DNA of 20,224 nucleotides, from assembly GCA_003488965.1 (NCBI GenBank), contig DNJW01000100.1:1-20224 (forward strand), in the 5' to 3' direction. Below, one piece after another: positions 15,044-20,224 of this stretch. Position 1 is the first letter of the stretch; every line of letters starts with the position of its first letter. This DNA is from Lachnospiraceae bacterium (lineage in GTDB: Bacteria; Bacillota; Clostridia; Lachnospirales; Lachnospiraceae). Made by a program: the position numbers and the translations under genes. The notes below the pieces were generated by a model that saw only the letters and a list, made by a program, of their open reading frames with translations, was not told the origin of the DNA and made no database searches.

Positions 15044-15436
15044 ATGGCTCTAAAATACAGTCGGCAGCGGGAAGTTATCAAAGCTTTTCTCTGTACAAGA
15101 AAAGATCATCCCACAGCTGATGTTGTATATATGAATGTGAGGCAGCAATATCCTAATATCAGTCTGGGAACAGTATACCGTAATCTTACTTTGCTTTCTG
15201 AAACAGGTGAAATTACAAGGCTTCGTGTGGGCGATGGCGTAGACCATTTTGATGCCGATACTTCTCCCCATAACCATTTTATCTGTTCTGACTGCGGATG
15301 TGTCATTGATTTAAAAATGGAAAATATTGATTATATCCAAACAGCTGCCAAAAAAGAATTTGGCGGACGTATTGATGGTTATTGTACCTATTTTTACGGT
15401 TTATGCGAGAGCTGCTGCAGAAAATTGCAGTCCTAA
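15044..15436 (+). CDS. perR: Fur-family peroxide-responsive repressor (PerR type)
   Basis: The protein has 130 residues; AGGAGG lies 6 bases before the ATG. The N-terminal winged helix includes [18 protein letters not shown], the Fur-family recognition helix. The regulatory-metal residues of PerR have counterparts: H22 in DHPTADVVY (the oxidisable His), D70 in HFDAD, H76 and H78 in SPHNHFIC, and an Asp in VIDL. The structural zinc site is C81/C84 (CSDC) and C121/C124 (CESC). The family senses H2O2 by iron-catalysed histidine oxidation and then releases DNA. Linkage to reverse rubrerythrin and rubredoxin, 32 bases downstream, supports PerR over Fur or Zur. It is slightly shorter at the N-terminus than Bacillus PerR. 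Confidence 0.9.
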   Translation: MALKYSRQREVIKAFLCTRKDHPTADVVYMNVRQQYPNISLGTVYRNLTLLSETGEITRLRVGDGVDHFDADTSPHNHFICSDCGCVIDLKMENIDYIQTAAKKEFGGRIDGYCTYFYGLCESCCRKLQS

Positions 15437-15468
15437 TAAAATATTATTTAAGAAAAGGAGAACACATT

Positions 15469-16008
15469 ATGAAATTTGTATGTCAAGTATGCGGATATGT
15501 TCATGAAGGAGATTCTGCACCGGAAAAATGCCCTGTATGTAATGCACCCGCTGAGAAATTTACACAGCAGAGCGAGGATAAAACTTGGGCGGCTGAACAT
15601 GTTGTAGGGGTTGCTCAGGGTGTAAGCGAAGATATCTTAGCTGATTTAAGAGCAAACTTTAACGGCGAATGCTCTGAAGTAGGTATGTATCTTGCAATGG
15701 CTAGAGTAGCTCATAGAGAAGGATATCCGGAAATCGGCCTTTACTGGGAAAAAGCTGCCTGGGAAGAAGCAGAACATGCAGCAAAATTTGCGGAACTGTT
15801 AGGCGAAGTAGTAACTGATTCTACAAAGAAAAACCTTGAAATGAGAGTGGATGCAGAAAACGGTGCTACAGCTGGTAAATTTGACCTTGCAAAACGTGCA
15901 AAAGCTGCCAATCTGGATGCAATCCATGACACGGTACATGAGATGGCGCGCGATGAGGCAAGACACGGAAAAGCATTCGAAGGACTGCTTAAGAGATATT
16001 TTGGATAA
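15469..16008 (+). CDS. Reverse rubrerythrin (NADH peroxidase component)
   Basis: The product is 179 residues from the ATG with AAGGAG 8 bases upstream; an in-frame extension to 15382 overlaps perR and is not used. The rubredoxin-like centre is at the N-terminus (C5/C8 in CQVCGY and C21/C24 in CPVCNAP), the reverse of classical rubrerythrin. The four-helix diiron domain follows, with ligands in [41 protein letters not shown] and [15 protein letters not shown]. Clostridial reverse rubrerythrins reduce H2O2, and O2 indirectly, using NADH through rubredoxin and its reductase. The next gene is a rubredoxin, so the pair forms a functional unit under PerR control. Confidence 0.95.
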   Translation: MKFVCQVCGYVHEGDSAPEKCPVCNAPAEKFTQQSEDKTWAAEHVVGVAQGVSEDILADLRANFNGECSEVGMYLAMARVAHREGYPEIGLYWEKAAWEEAEHAAKFAELLGEVVTDSTKKNLEMRVDAENGATAGKFDLAKRAKAANLDAIHDTVHEMARDEARHGKAFEGLLKRYFG

Positions 16009-16051
16009 AAAATTTATTTAAATAAGAATAACAGATAAGGAGATGGACAAT

Positions 16052-16225
16052 ATGCGTAAATATTTTTGTAACCCTTGCGGATATACTTATGACCCTGAAA
16101 AAGGCGACCCTGAACATGGCATCGCTCCCGGTACAGCATTCGAGGATTTACCTGATGACTGGTGCTGCCCTCTGTGCGGCGTAAGCAAGGATATGTTCCA
16201 GCCTTGCATTGACAACTATAATTAA
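16052..16225 (+). CDS. Rubredoxin (57 aa)
   Basis: I start at [10 protein letters not shown] rather than the Met three codons earlier, because AAGGAG lies 9 bases before this ATG and touches the other one. The two iron-binding knuckles are CNPCGYTY and CPLCGVSK, with the standard [20 protein letters not shown] between them. An extra Cys occurs before the second knuckle (WCCPLC) and another near the C-terminus. It is the likely electron carrier to the reverse rubrerythrin encoded 43 bases upstream. It ends the operon, before a strong terminator. Confidence 0.95.
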   Translation: MRKYFCNPCGYTYDPEKGDPEHGIAPGTAFEDLPDDWCCPLCGVSKDMFQPCIDNYN

Positions 16226-16263
16226 AAAACATGTAATGTAAAATAGCTTATATTTAAAAAATA

Positions 16264-16320
16264 CCTCTTTTTTGATAGGAAGCAAAATATAACAATTCTT
16301 ATCAAAAAGGAGGATTTTTT
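16264..16320 (+). terminator. Terminator of the perR operon
   Basis: CCTCTTTTTTGATAGGAA at 16264-16281 pairs with TTCTTATCAAAAAGGAGG at 16296-16313 along 18 positions, with two interior mispairs or wobbles. Six T follow at 16315-16320. The stem is unusually long for a simple terminator. Confidence 0.85.
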
Positions 16321-16382
16321 ATTTCATCAGTAATCATAAACAATATGGCATTTCAGCACATCCGTCTTAATTCGTAAAGCAG

Positions 16383-16411
16383 TTGACGAAACCCAACTAA
16401 AAATTTATAAT
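16383..16411 (+). promoter_or_regulatory. Promoter for the cobalamin riboswitch transcript
   Basis: TTGACG at 16383-16388 and TATAAT at 16406-16411 are 17 bases apart. The predicted start near 16418 is right before the first helix of the riboswitch. Confidence 0.82.
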
Positions 16412-16417
16412 AAGAAC

Positions 16418-16593
16418 CGGGCTGTCCGGGGAAACAGGTGGAAATCCTGCACGAGCCCGTCGCCGTAAAGCATATTTATTTCATACGCCATGAATCTGAC
16501 CCGAAGCCACATACGGGAAAAAGCCATTGGAACAATCCGAGAAGGCTGGTTTATGGTATGCCAAGTCGAAATATCCGGACAGACAGCTTCTCT
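16418..16593 (+). promoter_or_regulatory. Cobalamin riboswitch
   Basis: CTGTCCGG (16422-16429) closes perfectly on CCGGACAG (16575-16582). Inside are the conserved blocks GGGGAAACAGGTGGAAATCC (16428-16447), with GCACGAGCCCGTCGCCGTAA directly after it, then AAGCCATTGGAAC and GAGAAGGCTGG. A B12-box-like AAGTCGAAATATCCGG lies just before the closing strand. Adenosyl- or methylcobalamin normally shuts off the downstream genes. No terminator hairpin is seen between aptamer and gene. TTCTCT at 16588-16593 can pair with the ribosome site GGAGAA at 16638-16643, so control may be translational; that is an inference. Confidence 0.88.
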
Positions 16594-16649
16594 TCTTATG
16601 ACTACGAGCGCTGGTCTTTAGAGAAAATAATAACAAAGGAGAATAAAAT

Positions 16650-17105
16650 ATGAGAATGAATCGAAGCAGGAAACTATCGTCATTCATCCTTTGTATGGTA
16701 CTGATTGTGGCTATAGTACTCCCTACAACAGGTTGTAATGGCAGCATGGAAAAAAATACTTCTTCCGGCGCTGAAGCAGAAGGCAATGTCCAATCGAGGA
16801 ACACCGTATTGGGAGAAGGCAGCATTATCTTTCCCTTTACAGTTGTAGACCAGGATGGCAATGAAACGCCTTTTGAAATCCATACCGACAAGGAAACGGT
16901 TGGTGATGCGCTCACAGAGCTTGAACTGATTTCCGGAGACGAAGGCGACTATGGCCTTTATGTTAAAACAGTGAACGGCATTACCGTAGATTATGATACG
17001 GACGGCAAATACTGGGCCTTTTATATCAATGGCGAATATGCATCAACCGGTGTTGACTCCACGCCAATTGTAGAAGGAGAAAGCTACTCCTTTAAGGTCG
17101 AATGA
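16650..17105 (+). CDS. DUF4430 lipoprotein, probable cobalamin-binding surface protein
   Basis: The product is 151 residues, with AAAGGAG before the ATG. A lipoprotein signal peptide runs to the lipobox LPTTGC with the lipidated C29. A short polar linker follows, and then a DUF4430 domain from about residue 55 to the end. Its typical block is YWAFYINGEYASTGVDS, ending in EGESYSFKVE. DUF4430 resembles the C-terminal domain of transcobalamin/intrinsic-factor proteins. Placed directly under a cobalamin riboswitch and overlapping a membrane protein gene by 4 bases (ATGA), it most likely captures cobalamin or a precursor at the outer face of the membrane. Substrate binding is inferred from family and context. 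Confidence 0.87.
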   Translation: MRMNRSRKLSSFILCMVLIVAIVLPTTGCNGSMEKNTSSGAEAEGNVQSRNTVLGEGSIIFPFTVVDQDGNETPFEIHTDKETVGDALTELELISGDEGDYGLYVKTVNGITVDYDTDGKYWAFYINGEYASTGVDSTPIVEGESYSFKVE

Positions 17106-17623
17106 AACTTACGGTTAAAGAAATCGTTGTTTTCGGAATGCTGGGTTCCATAATGTATGCTTCAAAATTTATTATGGAACTGCTTCCCAATATACATCTG
17201 CTCGGTGTGTTTACCGTTTCTTTCACAGTTGTTTATAGAAAAAAAGCATTATACCCTATTTATACCTATGTGATTTTAAACGGTATTTTCTGCGGCTTTG
17301 CTACGTGGTGGATTCCTTACTTATATTTATGGGCTGTTCTCTGGGGCGCAGTTATGCTTCTCCCACAGAAAATGCCGAAAGGTATACAGCCCATTGTTTA
17401 TATGACAGTCTGTGCGGCGCATGGGTTTTTATTTGGGACACTCTATGCCCCGGCACAGGCAATACTGTTCGGATTAAGCTTGAAAGGAATGGTTGCATGG
17501 ATTATTGCGGGTCTTCCTTGGGATTTTATGCACGGCATAAGCAATTTTTTATGTGGCATTTTAATCATGCCCATCATTTCCGTTTTAAAATTGGCGGAAA
17601 AAAATATGGAAAAGGCTCTTTAA
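17102..17623 (+). CDS. ECF transporter S-component-like membrane protein (cobalamin uptake)
   Basis: The protein has 173 hydrophobic residues with about five to six predicted membrane helices, the size and pattern of ECF S components. The N-terminal helix MKLTVKEIVVFGMLGSIMYA has the small-residue pattern used to contact EcfT. Its start codon overlaps the stop of the DUF4430 lipoprotein (ATGA), so the two are co-translated. Together with the riboswitch this points to cobalamin or a corrinoid as substrate. No EcfA/EcfT genes are in the window, so it would share a housekeeping energy-coupling module encoded elsewhere. Alternatives are another small membrane permease; the ECF call is moderately strong. 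Confidence 0.78.
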   Translation: MKLTVKEIVVFGMLGSIMYASKFIMELLPNIHLLGVFTVSFTVVYRKKALYPIYTYVILNGIFCGFATWWIPYLYLWAVLWGAVMLLPQKMPKGIQPIVYMTVCAAHGFLFGTLYAPAQAILFGLSLKGMVAWIIAGLPWDFMHGISNFLCGILIMPIISVLKLAEKNMEKAL

Positions 17624-17634
17624 AGAGCCTTTTC
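17610..17634 (+). terminator. Terminator of the cobalamin-uptake operon
   Basis: AAAAGGCTCTTTAAAGAGCCTTTT (17610-17633) is a perfect 24-base palindrome. It begins inside the last codons of the S-component gene and ends in a T-run. Being symmetric, it might also slow transcription arriving from the opposite strand. Confidence 0.85.
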
Positions 17635-17681
17635 TGTCAAACCATATACAAAACACTTCTTGCAATTTTTACAATTGAAAC

Positions 17682-18524
17682 CTACTTATTATTCACCGTC
17701 AAAAAACCATACGTTGCTCTGCCGTTTTCCCAGATTCCCACTACTTCATATACATAGCCGCCTTCCACTGCTTCTAAAACCAGCTGGTCATCTTTCTTCG
17801 TAACTTCTATCTTTTCTCCTTCCGGCACATCCTGCCCTTTCCCTGTCAGTGATGAATCATAACGGATTACTTCCACATCCTCCGGCTTCTCCGAAAAAGC
17901 AAGTACTAAATCCGTGGGCTCTGTCAATGAAATATCTATCAGCAGCTCTCCCCAATCCAGTACATGGGGGCTGTCCGCCACTACCGCATTGCTTAATCCG
18001 TCTTTATCCATATATACCCACTCATATCCGCCTCTGTTCGCCAATACAGTAACCGCCGCCAAGTCCGTTGTATAATCCACTTGGAGAGTAGGAGGCTCTG
18101 CAGGATCCGGCTCCGTATAGAGAGCATCTACAATCTCCTGATACTGGTCCGCATCCGAGGGACTGCCCTCTTCTATTACCTCTATCCGGCTTGCGCCCGG
18201 ATATTGCCCAGGATATGATTCCAACATGATTCCATCTCCGTATATTTTCACCTTATTTCCTTTTACCAGCTGGTTTAAGGCAATCTTATTTCCGTTTTTA
18301 TCCAGTATATCATACATTTCCGGCGGCGCCGTTACGGTAAAAACTCCTGCCTCATCGCTTACATATATATATTCGTTTTCCCCATAGGGCACATATGTTG
18401 CCGTAATCACAGATGCCTCCGCTTCCTCATTTTTTTCTTTTCCTTTCATTCCATACAAGATAGCAGCTATGATGCCGATCGCTGCACCCCCTATGAAAAT
18501 CCATACATATTTTTTCTTTTCCAT
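17682..18524 (-). CDS. Membrane-anchored protein of unknown function
   Basis: The product is 280 residues; GGAGG lies 6 bases before the ATG. A short basic start (MEKKKY) leads into one hydrophobic helix at about 7-25, followed by a charged linker, so the bulk should be outside the membrane. There is no lipobox. Residues about 60-115 look like a small beta domain (LVKGNKVKIYGDGIMLESYPG), reminiscent of OB-like DUF3221 proteins. A central Pro/Asp-rich linker (ALYTEPDPAEPP) precedes a C-terminal beta-rich half ending in YVYEVVGIWENGRATYGFL. I do not recognise the full protein. It lies 49 bases downstream of the hydroxyacid dehydrogenase on the same strand, with the palindrome TATCCTAGGATA (18557-18568) between. 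Confidence 0.8.
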   Translation of the reverse strand: MEKKKYVWIFIGGAAIGIIAAILYGMKGKEKNEEAEASVITATYVPYGENEYIYVSDEAGVFTVTAPPEMYDILDKNGNKIALNQLVKGNKVKIYGDGIMLESYPGQYPGASRIEVIEEGSPSDADQYQEIVDALYTEPDPAEPPTLQVDYTTDLAAVTVLANRGGYEWVYMDKDGLSNAVVADSPHVLDWGELLIDISLTEPTDLVLAFSEKPEDVEVIRYDSSLTGKGQDVPEGEKIEVTKKDDQLVLEAVEGGYVYEVVGIWENGRATYGFLTVNNK

Positions 18525-18556
18525 AATATTCCTCCATTTTATTTTTTTATATAATC

Positions 18557-18568
18557 TATCCTAGGATA
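18557..18568. repeat. 12-bp perfect palindrome TATCCTAGGATA
   Basis: TATCCTAGGATA is fully self-complementary and sits in the 49-base gap between the dehydrogenase stop codon and the ribosome site of the anchored-protein gene. It could be an operator or a weak RNA hairpin. No T-run of terminator type is attached. Confidence 0.4.
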
Positions 18569-18573
18569 ATATA

Positions 18574-19536
18574 TCAGCAGATGCCCACCGTATTTCTTTT
18601 TTCTCCTTCATAAAAAGCCTTAATATTTTTATAAGTTTCCTCAACCACTCTTCTTCTAGCCTCTATGCTTGCCCATGCCAGATGCGGAGTAATAATCAGT
18701 TTGTTACTGTCCATAATCTTGCTTAAGGGATTAGAATCTCTCATAGGCTCCGTTCCTGTCACATCCAGTCCTGCCCCGGCAATGATGTTTTCTGTCAATG
18801 CCGTATATAATGCTTCGTCATTCACTACCGGACCTCTGGCTACATTAATTAATATAGCTGTTTTTTTCATTTTCTTAAGAGCTTCCAGATTTATCAGGTT
18901 TCTTGTCCTATCGCTTAGCGGACAGTGAAGGGAAAGAAAATCCGCTTCTTTTAATAAAGTATCCAGTTCCACTCTCTTATATTCTGTACATGTACTGTTT
19001 CCTGAAGCAGAGTAAAAAATAATCTTGCACCCAAAAGCTTCTGCAATTTTTGCAACTCTTTTCCCGATATTGCCCATCCCCACAATACCCCATACTTTTC
19101 CTTCCAGTTCTGTAAAAGGAATATCGAAATTGGAAAACCTGTCCTGAGCCGCATACTTCCCCGATTTTACATAATTATCATAATGATTTAATTTTTCCAG
19201 AATATAAAAACAAAGTGCAAACGTATGCTGGGCCACGGCAGCAGTAGAATAATCCACTACATTTACTACCCGTATTCCCTTTTCATTGCAATATTCCAAA
19301 TCCACATTATCATAACCCGTGGCAAACTCACAAATCAGCTTCAACGAAGATGCGGTCTTTAAGGTCTCTCTATTCAGCAGCACTTTATTGGCGATAACAA
19401 TATCCGCATCCTTTACCCTATCTTCCACTTCGCCTGCCACTGTATTATGATATATTTCCAAATCGCCCAGTTCCTTTAGACAATCTACAGAAACATCCGT
19501 ACCTACGCTATTCCTTTCTAAAATTACTATTTTCAT
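18574..19536 (-). CDS. D-2-hydroxyacid dehydrogenase (glycerate dehydrogenase/hydroxypyruvate reductase-like)
   Basis: The start is MKIVILERNS (320 residues), 8 bases after AAAGGA; the Met three codons earlier touches that site. The catalytic domain flanks a Rossmann domain with GIVGMGNIGKRVAKIAEAFG as the dinucleotide loop. The active-site residues of the family are present: Arg in INVARGPVVNDEAL, the Glu region AGAGLDVTGTEP and His in IITPHLAWASIEARRR. These enzymes interconvert 2-oxo acids and D-2-hydroxy acids with NAD(P)H. The PHLAWAS block is closest to glycerate dehydrogenases, but the substrate is not certain. The leader holds a small stem-loop (AGCTT/AAGCT, about 19555-19575) just before the ribosome site. 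Confidence 0.93.
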   Translation of the reverse strand: MKIVILERNSVGTDVSVDCLKELGDLEIYHNTVAGEVEDRVKDADIVIANKVLLNRETLKTASSLKLICEFATGYDNVDLEYCNEKGIRVVNVVDYSTAAVAQHTFALCFYILEKLNHYDNYVKSGKYAAQDRFSNFDIPFTELEGKVWGIVGMGNIGKRVAKIAEAFGCKIIFYSASGNSTCTEYKRVELDTLLKEADFLSLHCPLSDRTRNLINLEALKKMKKTAILINVARGPVVNDEALYTALTENIIAGAGLDVTGTEPMRDSNPLSKIMDSNKLIITPHLAWASIEARRRVVEETYKNIKAFYEGEKRNTVGIC

Positions 19537-19660
19537 AAAAACCATCCTTTCCCCAGCTTATAGACAGTAAGCTGTTATTTATTCACTACCTATTTTAACA
19601 AATATAACCCTATGAAAAAAGAGGGTAAAAAAGTGGCTTTCATCAACAACTTTCATATAA

Positions 19661-19680
19661 GGCTTTTGGCACCCGAATCC
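19661..19680 (+). repeat. Inverted repeat flanking the HPr-like gene, left copy
   Basis: GGCTTTTGGCACCCGAATCC matches the reverse complement of 20197-20216 at 18 of 20 positions. It lies beyond the terminator of the HPr-like gene. The two copies bound a 556-bp segment. Confidence 0.7.
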
Positions 19681-19688
19681 TATTATGT

Positions 19689-19725
19689 AAAAAATCGCCG
19701 GATTCAATTATACATCAAATCCGGC
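19689..19725 (-). terminator. Terminator after the HPr-like gene
   Basis: On the minus strand GCCGGATT (19725-19718) pairs with AATCCGGC (19704-19697) around a 13-base AT-rich loop. A T-rich run follows. It lies 25 bases after the stop codon of the HPr-like gene. Confidence 0.82.
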
Positions 19726-19750
19726 AGTCTGCCCATAAGAACGTATTGCT

Positions 19751-20011
19751 TTAAATAGCGATACTCATGTTTTCTCTGCAAATGCAAAACTCAATCTTAT
19801 TTAGGATTTCCTCTGCCAGCTTCTCATCATCCGTATGAAGCCGCAGATCCAGTGTACGATACAACCCAAACCCTAAAATTCCAAGTATAGATTTCCCGTC
19901 TATAATCTGCCTTCCACTCTGTAAATCAATATTAAACGGATAATTCTCAACAGCTATTACAAACTTTTGACAATCTTCCATCGACTGAAATATAACTTTG
20001 ATTGGTTCCAC
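19751..20011 (-). CDS. HPr-like protein lacking the active-site histidine
   Basis: I choose the GTG at 20011, which has AGGAG and GAAGG just upstream, giving 86 residues, exactly HPr size. The longer open frame up to 20134 would add 41 residues with no family similarity. The segment IIDGKSILGILGFGL matches the HPr region around regulatory Ser46 (here S41). The N-terminal segment that should hold GLHARPA reads FQSMEDCQKFVIAV and has no histidine, so phosphotransfer from enzyme I is not expected. Similar HPr-fold proteins occur in many clostridia and may be regulators. The gene stands alone between two inverted 20-bp repeats and has its own terminator. Confidence 0.78.
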   Translation of the reverse strand: MEPIKVIFQSMEDCQKFVIAVENYPFNIDLQSGRQIIDGKSILGILGFGLYRTLDLRLHTDDEKLAEEILNKIEFCICRENMSIAI

Positions 20012-20196
20012 TTTACCTTCTCTCCTTTCTCGAAAACATTTCCCTGCCCATCCGTTCCTATATCCCCAATTAACTATTTGCTCTATTCTAACATGGAAAG
20101 AATACAAATAATATTTAAATTCTATAAAATTCATAAATTTTTTGCAAACTCATTCCCGGAATTTTTATCTTAACTTACATTATTTATTTCCTATAA

Positions 20197-20216
20197 GGGT
20201 TCGGGTGTCAAAAGCC
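20197..20216 (-). repeat. Inverted repeat flanking the HPr-like gene, right copy
   Basis: Read on the minus strand this is GGCTTTTGACACCCGAACCC, 18 of 20 identical to 19661-19680. It contains TTGACA, so this copy could supply a -35 hexamer reading toward the HPr-like gene, though no clear -10 follows at the right distance. The element touches the window edge and might continue beyond it. Confidence 0.7.
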
Positions 20217-20224
20217 CTATCCAA

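Noticed and set aside
15382..15468. N-terminal extension of rubrerythrin
   Set aside because: It would overlap the end of perR and has no ribosome site, while AAGGAG stands 8 bases before the ATG at 15469 and the family begins with the rubredoxin knuckle.
20012..20134. Longer N-terminus for the HPr-like protein
   Set aside because: The added 41 residues have no family similarity. The GTG at 20011 gives the exact HPr length and has a ribosome site.
20197..20221. Possible tRNA T-arm (GGTTCGGG)
   Set aside because: No acceptor, anticodon or D arm can be drawn around it. The bases are instead part of an inverted repeat shared with 19661-19680.
1..20224. CRISPR arrays, tRNA or rRNA genes, transposases, prophage genes
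   Set aside because: I saw no regularly spaced direct repeats, no cloverleaf, no rRNA-like stretch and no integrase or transposase motifs in any frame.

Overview
The window looks like part of a chromosome from a strictly anaerobic, low-GC Firmicute, most like a Lachnospiraceae-type Clostridia. The grounds are AT-rich DNA with purine-rich Shine-Dalgarno sites, a T-box leader, pyruvate:ferredoxin oxidoreductase, a flavodiiron protein, two rubredoxins, a reverse-type rubrerythrin with PerR, and a cobalamin-riboswitch ECF uptake locus. Genus is not assigned.

Layout. 1-2712 (+): the 3' end of pyruvate:ferredoxin oxidoreductase, a flavodiiron protein and a short rubredoxin, closed by a hairpin shared with the opposing gene. 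2809-4792 (-): prolyl-tRNA synthetase with a consensus promoter and a complete T-box leader, followed before the start codon by a 158-bp foldback repeat. 4811-6669 (-): a cysteine-rich redox-type domain fused to a degenerate GGDEF and an intact EAL domain. 6722-10778 (-): a MIF-type tautomerase, an O-antigen ligase/polymerase-like membrane protein overlapping an AI-2E/YtvI-type membrane protein, and an RluA-type pseudouridine synthase. 10844-12375 (-): a toxin-antitoxin pair, an MqsR-like toxin followed by an MqsA-type zinc-finger/HTH protein carrying a Panacea (SocA-like) domain. 12417-12498: a GC-rich structured intergenic block. 12502-14907 (-): a histidine kinase followed by its OmpR-type response regulator. 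14974-16320 (+): perR, reverse rubrerythrin and rubredoxin with a promoter and a terminator. 16383-17634 (+): promoter, cobalamin riboswitch, DUF4430 lipoprotein, ECF S-component-like protein and terminator. 17682-20011 (-): a membrane-anchored protein of unknown function, a D-2-hydroxyacid dehydrogenase and an HPr-like protein without the phosphorylatable histidine. The HPr-like gene lies between two 20-bp inverted repeats.

How the genes work together. The two oxygen-defence clusters complement each other: flavodiiron protein plus rubredoxin reduce O2, and reverse rubrerythrin plus rubredoxin reduce peroxide, with PerR as the peroxide sensor. The riboswitch links cobalamin level to a lipoprotein/S-component pair. 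The least ordinary items are the redox-domain/EAL fusion, the Panacea toxin-antitoxin pair, the proS leader foldback, the structured block at 12417-12498, and the repeat-flanked HPr-like gene.
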